Below, in pieces: positions 1-6,532 of a DNA stretch of 47,519 bases. The stretch is taken from positions 1-47,519 of the forward strand of contig DALO01000030.1 in assembly GCA_002496805.1 (NCBI GenBank), written 5' to 3'. The notes below the pieces were generated by a model. That model was not told the DNA's origin. It made no database searches and saw only the letters and a list, made by a program, of their open reading frames with translations. This stretch comes from Methanobacterium sp. UBA353 (lineage in GTDB: Archaea; Methanobacteriota; Methanobacteria; Methanobacteriales; Methanobacteriaceae). How positions within the stretch are numbered: position 1 is the first letter of the stretch; the number at the start of each line of letters is the position of its first letter. Position numbers and translations under genes: made by a program.

Positions 1-2
1 CA

Positions 3-368
3 CCCAAGTTTTTGACAGTCTCATTATTAGATGAATTCATCGATAAATTAAGGAAAAAGAAGGTTGACACCAAATCTAGGAAGAACATGGAATATTTAGA
101 TCATGAATTCATTGAAAATCTAGCAATAAAGCCTTTGCTTCAGGAAATAGAGGAAACCGATAATATGATTGATCAGATGGTTTATGAGTTATATGGGCTT
201 AATGAGGATGAAATAAAGATCATAAAGGAATCGCTAAATAGTGGTATTATGTCAAACAAAGAAAAAAGGGAAAAAAAGGAAGAAAAGCCAAAACCTCCAG
301 AACCAAAAATAAGTTTGAAAGCAGAGCTACGTGCTGGTAGATCTACAGTAAACAAGAAAAAAAGGTGA
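3..368 (+). CDS. C-terminal end of a probable DNA methyltransferase / type IIG restriction-modification enzyme (partial)
   Basis: The reading frame is open to the left edge, so this is only the 3' end of a longer gene and the TTG at 12 need not be its start. The stretch IDQMVYELYGLNEDEIKII (about residues 53-71 from the TTG) is the signature that closes many N6-adenine DNA methyltransferases and type IIG (Eco57I-like) enzymes. That is known for the family; the catalytic NPPY region lies outside the window. After it comes a highly charged tail, rich in Lys and Glu, with KPKPPEPKISLKAELR near the end. This tail recurs in the four small genes that follow. The stop at 366-368 overlaps the ribosome binding site GGTGATG of the next gene, so the genes form one transcription unit. 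A PglX-like BREX methyltransferase is an alternative. Confidence 0.55.
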   Translation, partial: PKFLTVSLLDEFIDKLRKKKVDTKSRKNMEYLDHEFIENLAIKPLLQEIEETDNMIDQMVYELYGLNEDEIKIIKESLNSGIMSNKEKREKKEEKPKPPEPKISLKAELRAGRSTVNKKKR

Positions 369-372
369 TGAA

Positions 373-486
373 ATGGCTGAAGAAGCTAAAACAACATCTA
401 AACCTGAACAATCTAAAAATAACCCACCAAAACCGGATCCACAATTAAAGGGCATGTTACGTAAAAGTCTTGAGGATGAAGAATAG
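373..486 (+). CDS. Micropeptide 1 of a tandem Lys/Pro-rich family (37 aa)
   Basis: An ATG at 373 is preceded by GGTGATG (364-370), a good archaeal ribosome binding site, and opens a 37-residue frame. The N-terminus is Ser/Thr/Glu-rich. The C-terminal half reads NPPKPDPQLKGMLRKS and then an acidic end, LEDEE. The core PPxPxxxLKGxLR matches the tail of the preceding methyltransferase and the next three small ORFs, so this is unlikely to be a chance frame. Only 4 bases separate it from the upstream stop. There is no signal peptide or membrane segment. The function is unknown; I do not recognise the family. Confidence 0.6.
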   Translation: MAEEAKTTSKPEQSKNNPPKPDPQLKGMLRKSLEDEE

Positions 487-487
487 C

Positions 488-580
488 ATGCCAGAAGAAA
501 AAAAGAAAAAAAAGAAAGGAAAGCCAAAACCTCCTCTACCAAATAATTTATTGAAAGCAACAATTTGTAATTCACAATAA
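488..580 (+). CDS. Micropeptide 2 of the tandem Lys/Pro-rich family (30 aa)
   Basis: The ATG at 488 follows the previous stop codon by one base, with GAGGATG (474-480) as a likely ribosome binding site. The 30-residue product starts with MPEE, then a run of lysines, then GKPKPPLPNNLLKATI. The proline block and the following LLKA keep the shared pattern, but the final Arg is lost (TICNSQ), so this is the most divergent copy. Tight spacing implies translational coupling with the neighbours. Function unknown. Confidence 0.5.
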   Translation: MPEEKKKKKKGKPKPPLPNNLLKATICNSQ

Positions 581-592
581 AGGAGTGAAAAT

Positions 593-694
593 ATGTCAGA
601 AGGAAATAAAAAACCATCTAAACCAACCCCACAAAGAAACCCCCCAAAACCTAACCCTAAAATAAGGGGTATTGTACGCAAAGACCGTAAATAG
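593..694 (+). CDS. Micropeptide 3 of the tandem Lys/Pro-rich family (33 aa)
   Basis: The ATG at 593 is preceded by AAAGGAGTGAAA, the clearest ribosome binding site of the four. The 33-residue peptide begins MSEGNKKPSKP and carries RNPPKPNPKIRGIVRKDRK at its C-terminus, an excellent match to the shared core PPKPxxx(L/I)(K/R)Gx(I/L/V)R. It is strongly basic, with no Cys, Trp or hydrophobic helix. Twelve bases separate it from micropeptide 2. Function unknown. Confidence 0.6.
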   Translation: MSEGNKKPSKPTPQRNPPKPNPKIRGIVRKDRK

Positions 695-704
695 GAATGG
701 TGTT

Positions 705-800
705 ATGCCTAAAAAAAATGACAATAAACCAAAACTAAAACCTCCTAAACCGAACAAAAAGATCAAAGGAAGAATTAGACAATCTAAAGATAAGAAATAA
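705..800 (+). CDS. Micropeptide 4 of the tandem Lys/Pro-rich family (31 aa)
   Basis: The ATG at 705 lies 10 bases after the previous stop, with GGAATGG upstream as a weak ribosome binding site. The 31-residue product is very basic: MPKKNDNKPK, then LKPPKPNKKIKGRIRQSK. It keeps the whole shared core, including the final Arg. The stop at 800 is 11 bases before the start of the membrane protein, so that gene is very likely in the same operon. Function unknown. Confidence 0.6.
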   Translation: MPKKNDNKPKLKPPKPNKKIKGRIRQSKDKK

Positions 801-811
801 GAAGATAAAGA

Positions 812-1381
812 ATGTCGGAAGAAAAATCAGCCGATTCAGAAACTATTGAATCAAGCAATTGTAAAGATGAGAAGTCTATCAAGGCTATGTATAATGAGTT
901 GGTTCGTTTATATGATCTTGAAATGGATGCTCACGAGACGATAAAAGATAAAACTAATGGTATAATTGCGTTTAATGGTGCAATTATTTCATTAGTTACT
1001 TTGGCTTTTATACAGCTAATCGGAAAACAGCCTGACATAAGTTTTTATCTCTATTTATTTATAATTCCTTTTGTTTGTTTATTTATATCATTATTACTTG
1101 CGATTCTATCTTATAGAGTAGTGGAATTAGTAGTAATAGATGCAAAGGCTTTGCTTAATGAATATTATTGTAAACCAGAAATGGAAATACTATCCCAATT
1201 ATGTGCAAATATTGCAGATGATGTCGATGAAAACAAAGCAATCTCGGGAAAAAGGACAATGTTATTTGATTATTCTTTCATTGCTTTATTTATAGGTCTT
1301 TTAGCTTTTGTCGTGATATTTCTTTTATTAATCTTAAGCATGAATTTTGACTTTGCAATGAATGCGAATTTTACTTCGTAA
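812..1381 (+). CDS. Three-helix membrane protein, SLATT/Pycsar-effector-like layout
   Basis: This 189-residue protein has an acidic soluble N-terminus (1-48), a hydrophobic helix at about 50-70, a second at 78-100, a charged loop of about 50 residues, and a third helix at 152-177. The sequence LYDLEMDAHETIKDKTNGII just before the first helix resembles the entry to the membrane of SLATT-type and PycTM-type effectors, which act in nucleotide-signalled defence by disturbing the membrane. That resemblance is an inference from layout, not a match I can prove. It closes the cassette of methyltransferase and four micropeptides, 11 bases after the last of them. A palindrome just over its stop codon may end the transcript. 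Confidence 0.6.
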   Translation: MSEEKSADSETIESSNCKDEKSIKAMYNELVRLYDLEMDAHETIKDKTNGIIAFNGAIISLVTLAFIQLIGKQPDISFYLYLFIIPFVCLFISLLLAILSYRVVELVVIDAKALLNEYYCKPEMEILSQLCANIADDVDENKAISGKRTMLFDYSFIALFIGLLAFVVIFLLLILSMNFDFAMNANFTS

Positions 1382-1405
1382 TTTGGCGTTTAACGAAGTA
1401 AATTT
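1367..1405. repeat. Palindromic element, copy A (ACTTCGT...ACGAAGT)
   Basis: Arms 1367-1379 and 1393-1405 pair at 12 of 13 positions around a 13-base loop. The element overlaps the stop of the membrane-protein gene and could act as a terminator or operator. A second copy with the same arms and the same loop end (CGTTTA) lies at 11239-11268. The half-site GTTTAACAAAG recurs at 2082-2092 and 2136-2146. Confidence 0.55.
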
Positions 1406-1464
1406 ATTATATAATTAGAAAATATTAATAACACCTGAATTAAGCGATAGCTAATCTATAAAAA

Positions 1465-1472
1465 TTTAAATA
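1465..1472 (+). promoter_or_regulatory. Probable TATA box of the lipoprotein gene
   Basis: TTTAAATA lies in an A-rich stretch (AAAAATTTAAATACC) about 47-54 bases before the TTG start at 1519. This fits an archaeal TATA/BRE element with a short leader. It is placed by sequence only. Confidence 0.4.
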
Positions 1473-1518
1473 CCTGAATTTTAAAGCAAAATATATATGA
1501 TATAAGGATGTGTAGACA

Positions 1519-1908
1519 TTGAAAAGAGATAATATGACAATTTTGGGACTACTAGTTATTTTAATGGTTCTAGTGATGACTTCAGGATGTATATCATCTT
1601 CATCTTCAGAACCCCAGTTTAAACAGGATATTGAAATTGGTGGAGCTTCTTATGAGTATTTTCCACAAGATGGCAGTGCATTAGGGGGATGTTGGTTAAG
1701 AAACAATGGTGAAGTTGAATATACAAAAGTCAAAATTAACTTAGAAGTTTTTGACAAAGAAGGAAACAGTATTGAGAATCAAACGATTGTTGTTGGGAAA
1801 TTAAGCCTTGGTGAAACAATTAATTGGATATCATCAGAAGGTTACGCCCCATTACCAGATGGGACTAGTGCAAAAGCAACTGTTATTAATGCTACTTCCT
1901 CAGAATAG
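1519..1908 (+). CDS. Predicted membrane-anchored lipoprotein, FxLYD-like domain
   Basis: A short basic N-terminus (MKRDN) is followed by a hydrophobic segment at residues 7-20 and a lipobox-like VMTSGC with Cys24, then a Ser-rich linker. The remaining 95 residues look like a single beta-sandwich. Features such as GCWLRNNGEVEYTKVKINLEV, GNSIEN and a late GxxLPDGTSAKATV are typical of FxLYD/DUF3426-like extracellular domains. The role is unknown; cell-surface anchoring is the inference. I kept the TTG start because it supplies the positive N-terminus, with AAGGATG upstream; the ATG at 1534 is an alternative. It is a single gene with its own promoter. Confidence 0.7.
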   Translation: MKRDNMTILGLLVILMVLVMTSGCISSSSSEPQFKQDIEIGGASYEYFPQDGSALGGCWLRNNGEVEYTKVKINLEVFDKEGNSIENQTIVVGKLSLGETINWISSEGYAPLPDGTSAKATVINATSSE

Positions 1909-2267
1909 AGGAAATCCCTTTTCTTTTTTTTATATATGGATTTTTATTAAAACCAGGCATGGAAATGATAAATTTTAACATAAGTTTTATATAATTAATC
2001 AAAAAAAAGATTAATATACTTCCGATTTTATTAGATAACAAAGCAGTTATAAGTTTGTATTGTATATTATTGTTATACAATGTTTAACAAAGCAATCAAA
2101 GCCTATTTAGGTGTCCGCAGGGCAAATAAATAACGGTTTAACAAAGTAAAATATATTAGATGTAACTTTGACATGATGTATTGAGTATTTATTACTTTTT
2201 TAATAAATTTTATTAGTTTTTTATACAAATTAATATTATTAAGTTTATAATGTATTATGGGGCTGAA
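1909..2267. other. AT-rich intergenic region with GTTTAACAAAG half-repeats
   Basis: No credible gene is seen on either strand. A T-run at 1919-1932 may end the lipoprotein transcript. Two copies of GTTTAACAAAG (2082-2092 and 2136-2146) resemble one arm of the palindromes at 1367-1405 and 11239-11268. AT-rich DNA at 2215-2260 may hold the old promoter of the broken HEPN gene. Confidence 0.4.
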
Positions 2268-2648
2268 ATGAGAGAATAAGTTCATAATTGGTGGGAACAG
2301 GCTCTTAAAGATTTGGAAAGTGCGAAAAAAATTTGGAAACGGAAAGTTTTTATGTCAGTGCTTTTTTATCACAACAAGCGACTGAAAAAGCTTTGAAAGC
2401 TCTTTACATCCATAAATCAAGAGATACCCCGGGTAAAACCCATTCATTACTCTATCTTGGTAATGAAGTAGGAATTCCAAGCAAATATCGGCATAGCCGA
2501 GAAACTTAACCCCGATTTTATACTGACTAGATATCCTGATGTTGCAAATGGCGTTCCATATGAACTTTATGATGAGCAAATAGCTTCAGAGAAAATAGAA
2601 CTTGCTGAGGATGTGTTGAAATGGGTGGAAAAGGAGCTCAAGAAATAG
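2268..2648 (+). pseudogene. HEPN-domain protein, broken by a nonsense codon and two indels
   Basis: The original protein of about 127 residues can be read by joining frames: WWEQALKDLESAKK, then SQQATEKALKALYIH, KTHSLLYLGNEVGIP, FILTRYPDVANG and a final VLKWVEKELKK. This is the usual pattern of the HEPN (PF05168) half of HEPN/MNT toxin-antitoxin pairs. Codon 4 is TAA (2277-2279), a one-base loss lies in the A-run at 2325-2331, and a second shift falls near 2490-2500. The intact frame therefore does not exist. The 3' end overlaps the MNT frame that follows, as expected of the pair. Confidence 0.8.
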
Positions 2649-2944
2649 AAGAATTCATTATACAAGTTAAAAAAAGATATCATCCAGAACTAATCCTATT
2701 GTTCGTTAGCCGCACACGTGACGACCATTTAAAGCACAGCGATTATGATATTATAATAGTAAGTGAAGAATTCGAGGGAATACATTTTTTAGAAAGGATT
2801 TACCAACTTTTAGAGTTTTGGGACTATAATTTTGACGTAGATATCCTCCCCTACACACCTGATGAATTCAATAAGAAAAGAAATCAAATTGGAATAGTAA
2901 ATCAGGCCATAAAAGAGGGAATAGTACTGCAAGGATCCTATTGA
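2621..2944 (+). pseudogene. MNT nucleotidyltransferase partner, active-site motif damaged
   Basis: The frame is open for 107 residues and matches the MNT half of HEPN/MNT modules, with SDYDIIIV holding the two metal-binding aspartates. The preceding motif, normally GSRARG, reads VSRTRDD: the two glycines that position the nucleotide are replaced by Val and Asp. A ribosome binding site GGAG (2633-2636) points to a start near 2645, where the in-frame codon is ATA, so the only ATG (2621) lies upstream of its own binding site. With its HEPN partner broken, this gene is probably decaying, although the frame itself is intact. It could still be made as an inactive protein. Confidence 0.65.
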
Positions 2945-3270
2945 ATTTATCGGTGTCTGTAATACGGAAGAAAGAACAACAAAGATTCGACTTATTTTTA
3001 TGTCTTTGAATATAACTCGAAAGTTGTTATAGTTTCATGAATATGAAATCTTGAAACTACATTCTTAACAGATCTATCGTAAATTGGGTAGAAGATAGAC
3101 TAAACTACACTTATCTGGTAACTTTTTACTATTTTTTCCAGTTTATTATAGAATCGATATTTTTTAGTTATCAATTAATACATCATCTATGGATCCTACC
3201 CATTATGTGGACTTCTCATTCGGAGAGACTGAAGAAGTGGATCAAAATAACAAGATCATAAAATCCCACA
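2945..3270. other. Intergenic region with one doubtful 37-codon frame
   Basis: There is no supported gene. A small inverted repeat, TTTCAT/ATGAAA, sits near 3033-3048. A 37-codon frame starts at ATG 3189 (MDPTHYVDFSFGETEE) and runs into the 47-bp repeats, ending at 3302. It has no ribosome binding site and may be the remnant of a gene start. Confidence 0.35.
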
Positions 3271-3400
3271 TGATCAAAAACCAATCACATGATACAAAAT
3301 AGATCACAAATCTTATATGATCAAAAACCAATCACATGATACAAAATAGATCACAAATCTTATATGATCAAAAATTGATCATATGATATAGAATAGATCA
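3271..3400. repeat. 47-bp tandem direct repeats upstream of an ATPase gene
   Basis: Two identical 47-bp units lie at 3271-3317 and 3318-3364. A third, shorter and diverged, unit fills 3365-3400 and ends 11 bases before the ATPase start. Each unit contains the motif GATCA twice, about 24 bp apart, so GATCA recurs at half-unit spacing, with two extra copies before the array (3239-3257). The array occupies the place where the promoter should be. It could be an autoregulatory operator or iterons of an old replicon. Confidence 0.85.
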
Positions 3401-3411
3401 GGGTGGTTTAT

Positions 3412-4596
3412 ATGGATAATATAGCTTTGGGAACTAATACAGAATTAACCGATGATCAGTTTTACAATCGTGATGAGGATATTTCTTGGTTGAAAAGATT
3501 TTTGGAATCAACTTCAGATGGTTCTCCTCCTACAATAATGGTTACCGGAATTAGGGGTGTTGGAAAGACTGTTTTACTTAAGAAAATTAAAAAAGAATTA
3601 GATGAAGATTATTTAGTTTGTTACATTGATTTATCCATTACATCTGGTTATCAGAAAGGAGAATTAACAGAAATAGGTATAATGAACGAATTTTATGATT
3701 GTTGGATGAAAGAATGTGAGAGGAAGGGTATTTCAACCCTATTTAAAAAAATTTTGAAGAGTTCTAAAAGAACTTTAGGATTAAGAGAAATTGTAGATAT
3801 AGCGGGATGGCCTTTACCCATACCCCAAACTGAGGATGATTATAAAAAGCTTTCCAAGTTTGTTTTCCATCTCCCCCAGGAAATATATGAAGAACAGTCA
3901 AGTCTCAAAGGCACTATCCTGATTATCGATGAGTTTCAGTCAATTAAAGATTTAGGTAATGCTTTAAAGCCATTTATCTGGTTTTTAAGAGGCATCATCC
4001 AAAGCCAAAGAAATGTTGCTTATATCTTCTCTGGTTCTGTAACTTCCACAGATAAAATTGTCACGGAAATAGCAAGTAATGAAGGTGCCTTTGGTGGGAG
4101 AATTTTAACCTTCGAAGTTCCTCCATTCACCAAAGAAACCGTCAGAGAATACCTAAATGAAAGAGTACCCTCACTGATTTTCGATGAAAAAGGTTTTGAA
4201 AGATTCTATAAATGTACAAAGGGCGTGCCGTTTTATGTAAACACGTTCGCCCGATTACTTCCCAAAGGAATACCATTAAATGATGATAAAGTGAAAATGG
4301 AATTCAGCAACAGTTTAACCTTTTTAGCTGTACATTTTATGAATCAATGGAGTAGACTAACCTTTCAAGAACAGTGCATAATAACAAAATTAGTAGATGG
4401 ACCATTAAAAAGAATAAAAATAGCAAGAACTCTAAATAAAGAGCCCGGTGCTTTGAGTGCTTCTCTGAGGAGATTACAAGATCGTGGACTATTAAAAAAC
4501 GAAAATGGATTATATAGTATAACAGAACCCATATTTAAAGCATGGCTCGAAAAAGAATATGAAAAAAAGGGAATTTATCCTTACAGAACTATCTAG
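3412..4596 (+). CDS. Archaeal AAA ATPase with C-terminal winged helix (ATPase_2 family)
   Basis: The protein has 394 residues from ATG 3412, chosen because AGGGTGG (3400-3406) lies at the right distance; a GTG at 3403 would overlap it. The P-loop GIRGVGKT is at 46-53 and Walker B ILIIDEFQ at 169-176, followed by a sensor-1-like YIFSGS near 205. The last 75 residues form a winged helix (KIARTLNKEPGALSASLRRLQDRGLL). This layout is that of the archaeal ATPase_2 (PF01637) proteins, relatives of STAND and Orc1/Cdc6 ATPases. Their roles are mostly unknown and they are common in mobile regions. The 47-bp repeats immediately upstream may be bound by its own winged helix. Confidence 0.85.
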   Translation: MDNIALGTNTELTDDQFYNRDEDISWLKRFLESTSDGSPPTIMVTGIRGVGKTVLLKKIKKELDEDYLVCYIDLSITSGYQKGELTEIGIMNEFYDCWMKECERKGISTLFKKILKSSKRTLGLREIVDIAGWPLPIPQTEDDYKKLSKFVFHLPQEIYEEQSSLKGTILIIDEFQSIKDLGNALKPFIWFLRGIIQSQRNVAYIFSGSVTSTDKIVTEIASNEGAFGGRILTFEVPPFTKETVREYLNERVPSLIFDEKGFERFYKCTKGVPFYVNTFARLLPKGIPLNDDKVKMEFSNSLTFLAVHFMNQWSRLTFQEQCIITKLVDGPLKRIKIARTLNKEPGALSASLRRLQDRGLLKNENGLYSITEPIFKAWLEKEYEKKGIYPYRTI

Positions 4597-4650
4597 AAAC
4601 TCTTTAGAAAATTATATTTCTAAAATAAATAATTGATAAAAGCTGTGTCC

Positions 4651-4932
4651 TTATTCACACCAAACAACCTCTTTTTCAACAGTAGGTCGAATATAAGGGC
4701 TTAATGCATTATTAGTGACCAGATGAACTTCTTTACCGAAGAGTTCCTCTAAATAAAAGACCAAACCCATGAAATTATGTAGTGTTGGTTCATGGAATTC
4801 TACCAGTATATCAATATCACTGGATTCATCCTCCTCACCCCTAACGTATGAACCGAAAACACCTATTTTACTAACACTATACTTGTTTTTTATTTCGTTT
4901 TCATGATCCTTTATTAAGTCCAAGACCATCAT
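4651..4932 (-). CDS. MNT-type minimal nucleotidyltransferase, probable antitoxin
   Basis: This 93-residue protein contains an intact active-site motif GSYVRGEEDESSDIDILV at 27-44, with the catalytic Asp39 and Asp41 expected for MntA-like nucleotidyltransferases. In HEPN/MNT systems these proteins neutralise the HEPN RNase by adding AMP. I start it at ATG 4932, which has GGGTG six bases upstream, rather than at an ATG 13 codons further up that would add a hydrophobic tail with no binding site. No HEPN gene lies on either side, so it is an orphan. It may act on a distant partner or be a survivor of a lost pair. Confidence 0.8.
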   Translation of the reverse strand: MMVLDLIKDHENEIKNKYSVSKIGVFGSYVRGEEDESSDIDILVEFHEPTLHNFMGLVFYLEELFGKEVHLVTNNALSPYIRPTVEKEVVWCE

Positions 4933-5047
4933 CAATAGCACCCAGATAAACTTGTAATATTTAAGAATCATTTTATTGGTGATTAATGTTAAATTTTTTG
5001 TAATCTAACGATTTTTATTACATGACCAAATTTATTAATAGAATGAA

Positions 5048-5465
5048 TTAAACTGCAATTTCTATTTTATCATAGCCCATTACAGGTATTTTTCTCCTTT
5101 TTGGGCCTTCTTTAAATTCAATCAGTCCTTCTGCTTCTAGTTTCATAACGTTGGGGCGAACTACGCTGATATCTCTATGTATCATTCTGGCAAGGTCTCT
5201 TATAGATTTAGGGTTGTTGTGCTTTATGAAGTCCAGTAGTTCTAATTCCAGTTTTCCCCGTGTTAATTTTTCGGTTATAACATCTTTAGCATCTTCTATT
5301 ATTTCATCTGGATGTTCCTTAAAGTATTTCCAGTCATCCAGGTCACTGTATAGTATCAGGTTTTCTTTCATATAAATTTTCAAGCCTTTTAATAGAGCCG
5401 TAGGTTCCCTCAAACTCCTCAACTAATTCTTTACTAGTTATTTGCCCGATTAGAGTTATTCTCAT
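5048..5465 (-). pseudogene. Winged-helix DNA-binding protein (HVO_A0114/TumA-like), frameshifted
   Basis: The C-terminal 107 codons are open and hold a MarR-like winged helix: SIRDLARMIHRDISVVRPNV, then LEAEGLIEF and a closing PVMGYDKIEIAV. This is typical of HVO_A0114-type antitoxin/regulators. The true start is ATG 5465, behind a strong site GAAAGGAG (5473-5480), giving MRITLIGQITSKELVEEF in another frame. The frames meet near 5362-5370, where removing one A (TATGAAAGAAAACC) restores NLYEENLILYSDL. The gene is therefore broken by a one-base insertion. A shortened protein could start at ATG 5371, but no binding site supports it. It overlaps the remnant toxin frame upstream. Confidence 0.75.
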
Positions 5466-5466
5466 T

Positions 5467-5632
5467 CTAGAGCTCCTTTCTTAAGTCAGTTATGTTAATA
5501 TCTTTCCCCCGTATAGCCCCTAATTATATCTAAGACGATTTTATAATTATCATAAATTATTTCTAGCTAGCCGTTATTCCAGTGAATATGGGGATATCCA
5601 TGAAAATTATCTAACCTTATACCATAGGGCAT
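5467..5632 (-). pseudogene. Remnant of a small TumE-like toxin
   Basis: From ATG 5632 the frame reads MPYGIRLDNFHGYPHIHWNN, then an in-frame TAG (5567-5569), LEIIYDNYKIVLDIIRGYTG, and after a one-base shift DINITDLRKEL with a stop at 5467-5469. The DNFHGYPHIH block resembles the DNAHGxPHxH block of TumE/DUF6516 toxins. The stop runs directly into the start of the winged-helix gene, as in such pairs. A possible binding site, GAGAGGATGAT, lies about 20 bases upstream of the ATG. Family assignment is an inference; that it is a broken gene is clearer. Confidence 0.45.
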
Positions 5633-5740
5633 AACCACTATGGATCATCCTCTCTTGGTTTTTAATTTCTTATAAATATTTATTTAAGATATTTAAAAAA
5701 ATTAGACTTATCTAAAATACATTAAATCAGGAAAAAAATT

Positions 5741-6131
5741 TTAAGCAACTGCTTTATCAAAATGAGCCTCTTGAGAAGGTATATTAATACTACTTTCTCC
5801 TTCTATATCTAAATCTAATGGAGTAGGTTTATTCCTAACCAGTATAGTAAAATCTGCTTTAATACGAATACATTTATCACCAATTATAATTTCTATGTCC
5901 AGTCCCATTGATTTCTTAGATCAAATCTATTAACATTAAATAATTTTGAAGCATGCAATAGTTCTAAAGCAACAGTACTTTATTTTCATCGAAATCTAAA
6001 ATAACATCTTTATCTAGACGCAATGATTTATCATAAATATAATCCTCGGTAATATAGATAAATAACGAATCATTTTCAACATCATAATCATGATTCGTTT
6101 TAAATGATTTTTTAGTATTCATATTACTCAT
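5741..6131 (-). pseudogene. DUF2283-like protein, broken by two one-base losses
   Basis: ATG 6131 sits behind GGGTGA (6140-6145) and opens MSNMNTKKSF followed by YDVENDSLFIYITEDY and VILDFDENKV, the pattern of DUF2283 proteins. Restoring one base near 5974 and one near 5905 joins VALELLHASKLFNVNRF, IEIIIGDKCIRIKAD and a stop at 5741-5743, about 130 residues in all. DUF2283 genes are commonly paired with DUF4258 genes as presumed toxin-antitoxin modules, and a DUF4258-like remnant lies immediately upstream. Confidence 0.7.
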
Positions 6132-6147
6132 TACGGATTCACCCTTT

Positions 6148-6409
6148 CTATTCTGTATATGTACTTACAACTCTTATAGATTTTTTGGGATCGTTGTTGG
6201 CTCTCACGATTACAATTTAAAACTTTTTTTCCATTTATAGGGTTATTATAAGTTAATTCAAATTCTCCATCTTCATTTTTAATGACTTTATTATAATGTT
6301 TTTCAGATATTAAGTCTTTAATTTGTTCATCGTTGAAATGTTGCCTACCTTTAATCCTTAAACTTCCATGACCACGAATTTCTATCTTTTCTCTAGTGAT
6401 TTTTTTCAA
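6148..6409 (-). pseudogene. DUF4258-like protein, frameshifted
   Basis: A TTG at 6409 begins a frame with RGHGSLRIKGRQHFNDEQIK and a beta-rich DGEFELTYNN stretch, as in DUF4258. An extra A near 6218-6221 shifts the frame. Removing it gives KKVLIVIVRANNDPKKSIRV and a stop TAG at 6148-6150, just upstream of the ribosome binding site of the DUF2283-like gene. Uncorrected, the frame runs on to 6131. The 5' end is uncertain: no ATG with a binding site is visible. In intact modules this would be the RelE-like toxin candidate. Confidence 0.6.
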
Positions 6410-6532
6410 ATAGTCTTCTTTAAAAACTTTTAAGAGAAACTGTAAAATCGAAATCAGTAAACTTAATTCCCCACAAACAAATAATTATTATTATTTAAGT
6501 AATTATTAATATCAATATAAATGATTTCTTAT

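Noticed and set aside
327..681. Two minus-strand frames of 96 and 74 codons over the micropeptide region
   Set aside because: They are the reverse complement of Lys/Pro codons, giving unnatural Phe/Gly runs. The plus-strand ORFs have ribosome binding sites and a conserved motif.
2103..2285. Minus-strand frame of 60 codons
   Set aside because: Low-complexity Lys/Ile/Asn content from AT-rich DNA, no ribosome binding site, and it runs into the HEPN pseudogene.
3271..3400. 47-bp repeats as a CRISPR array
   Set aside because: The units abut directly with no unique spacers; they are tandem repeats.
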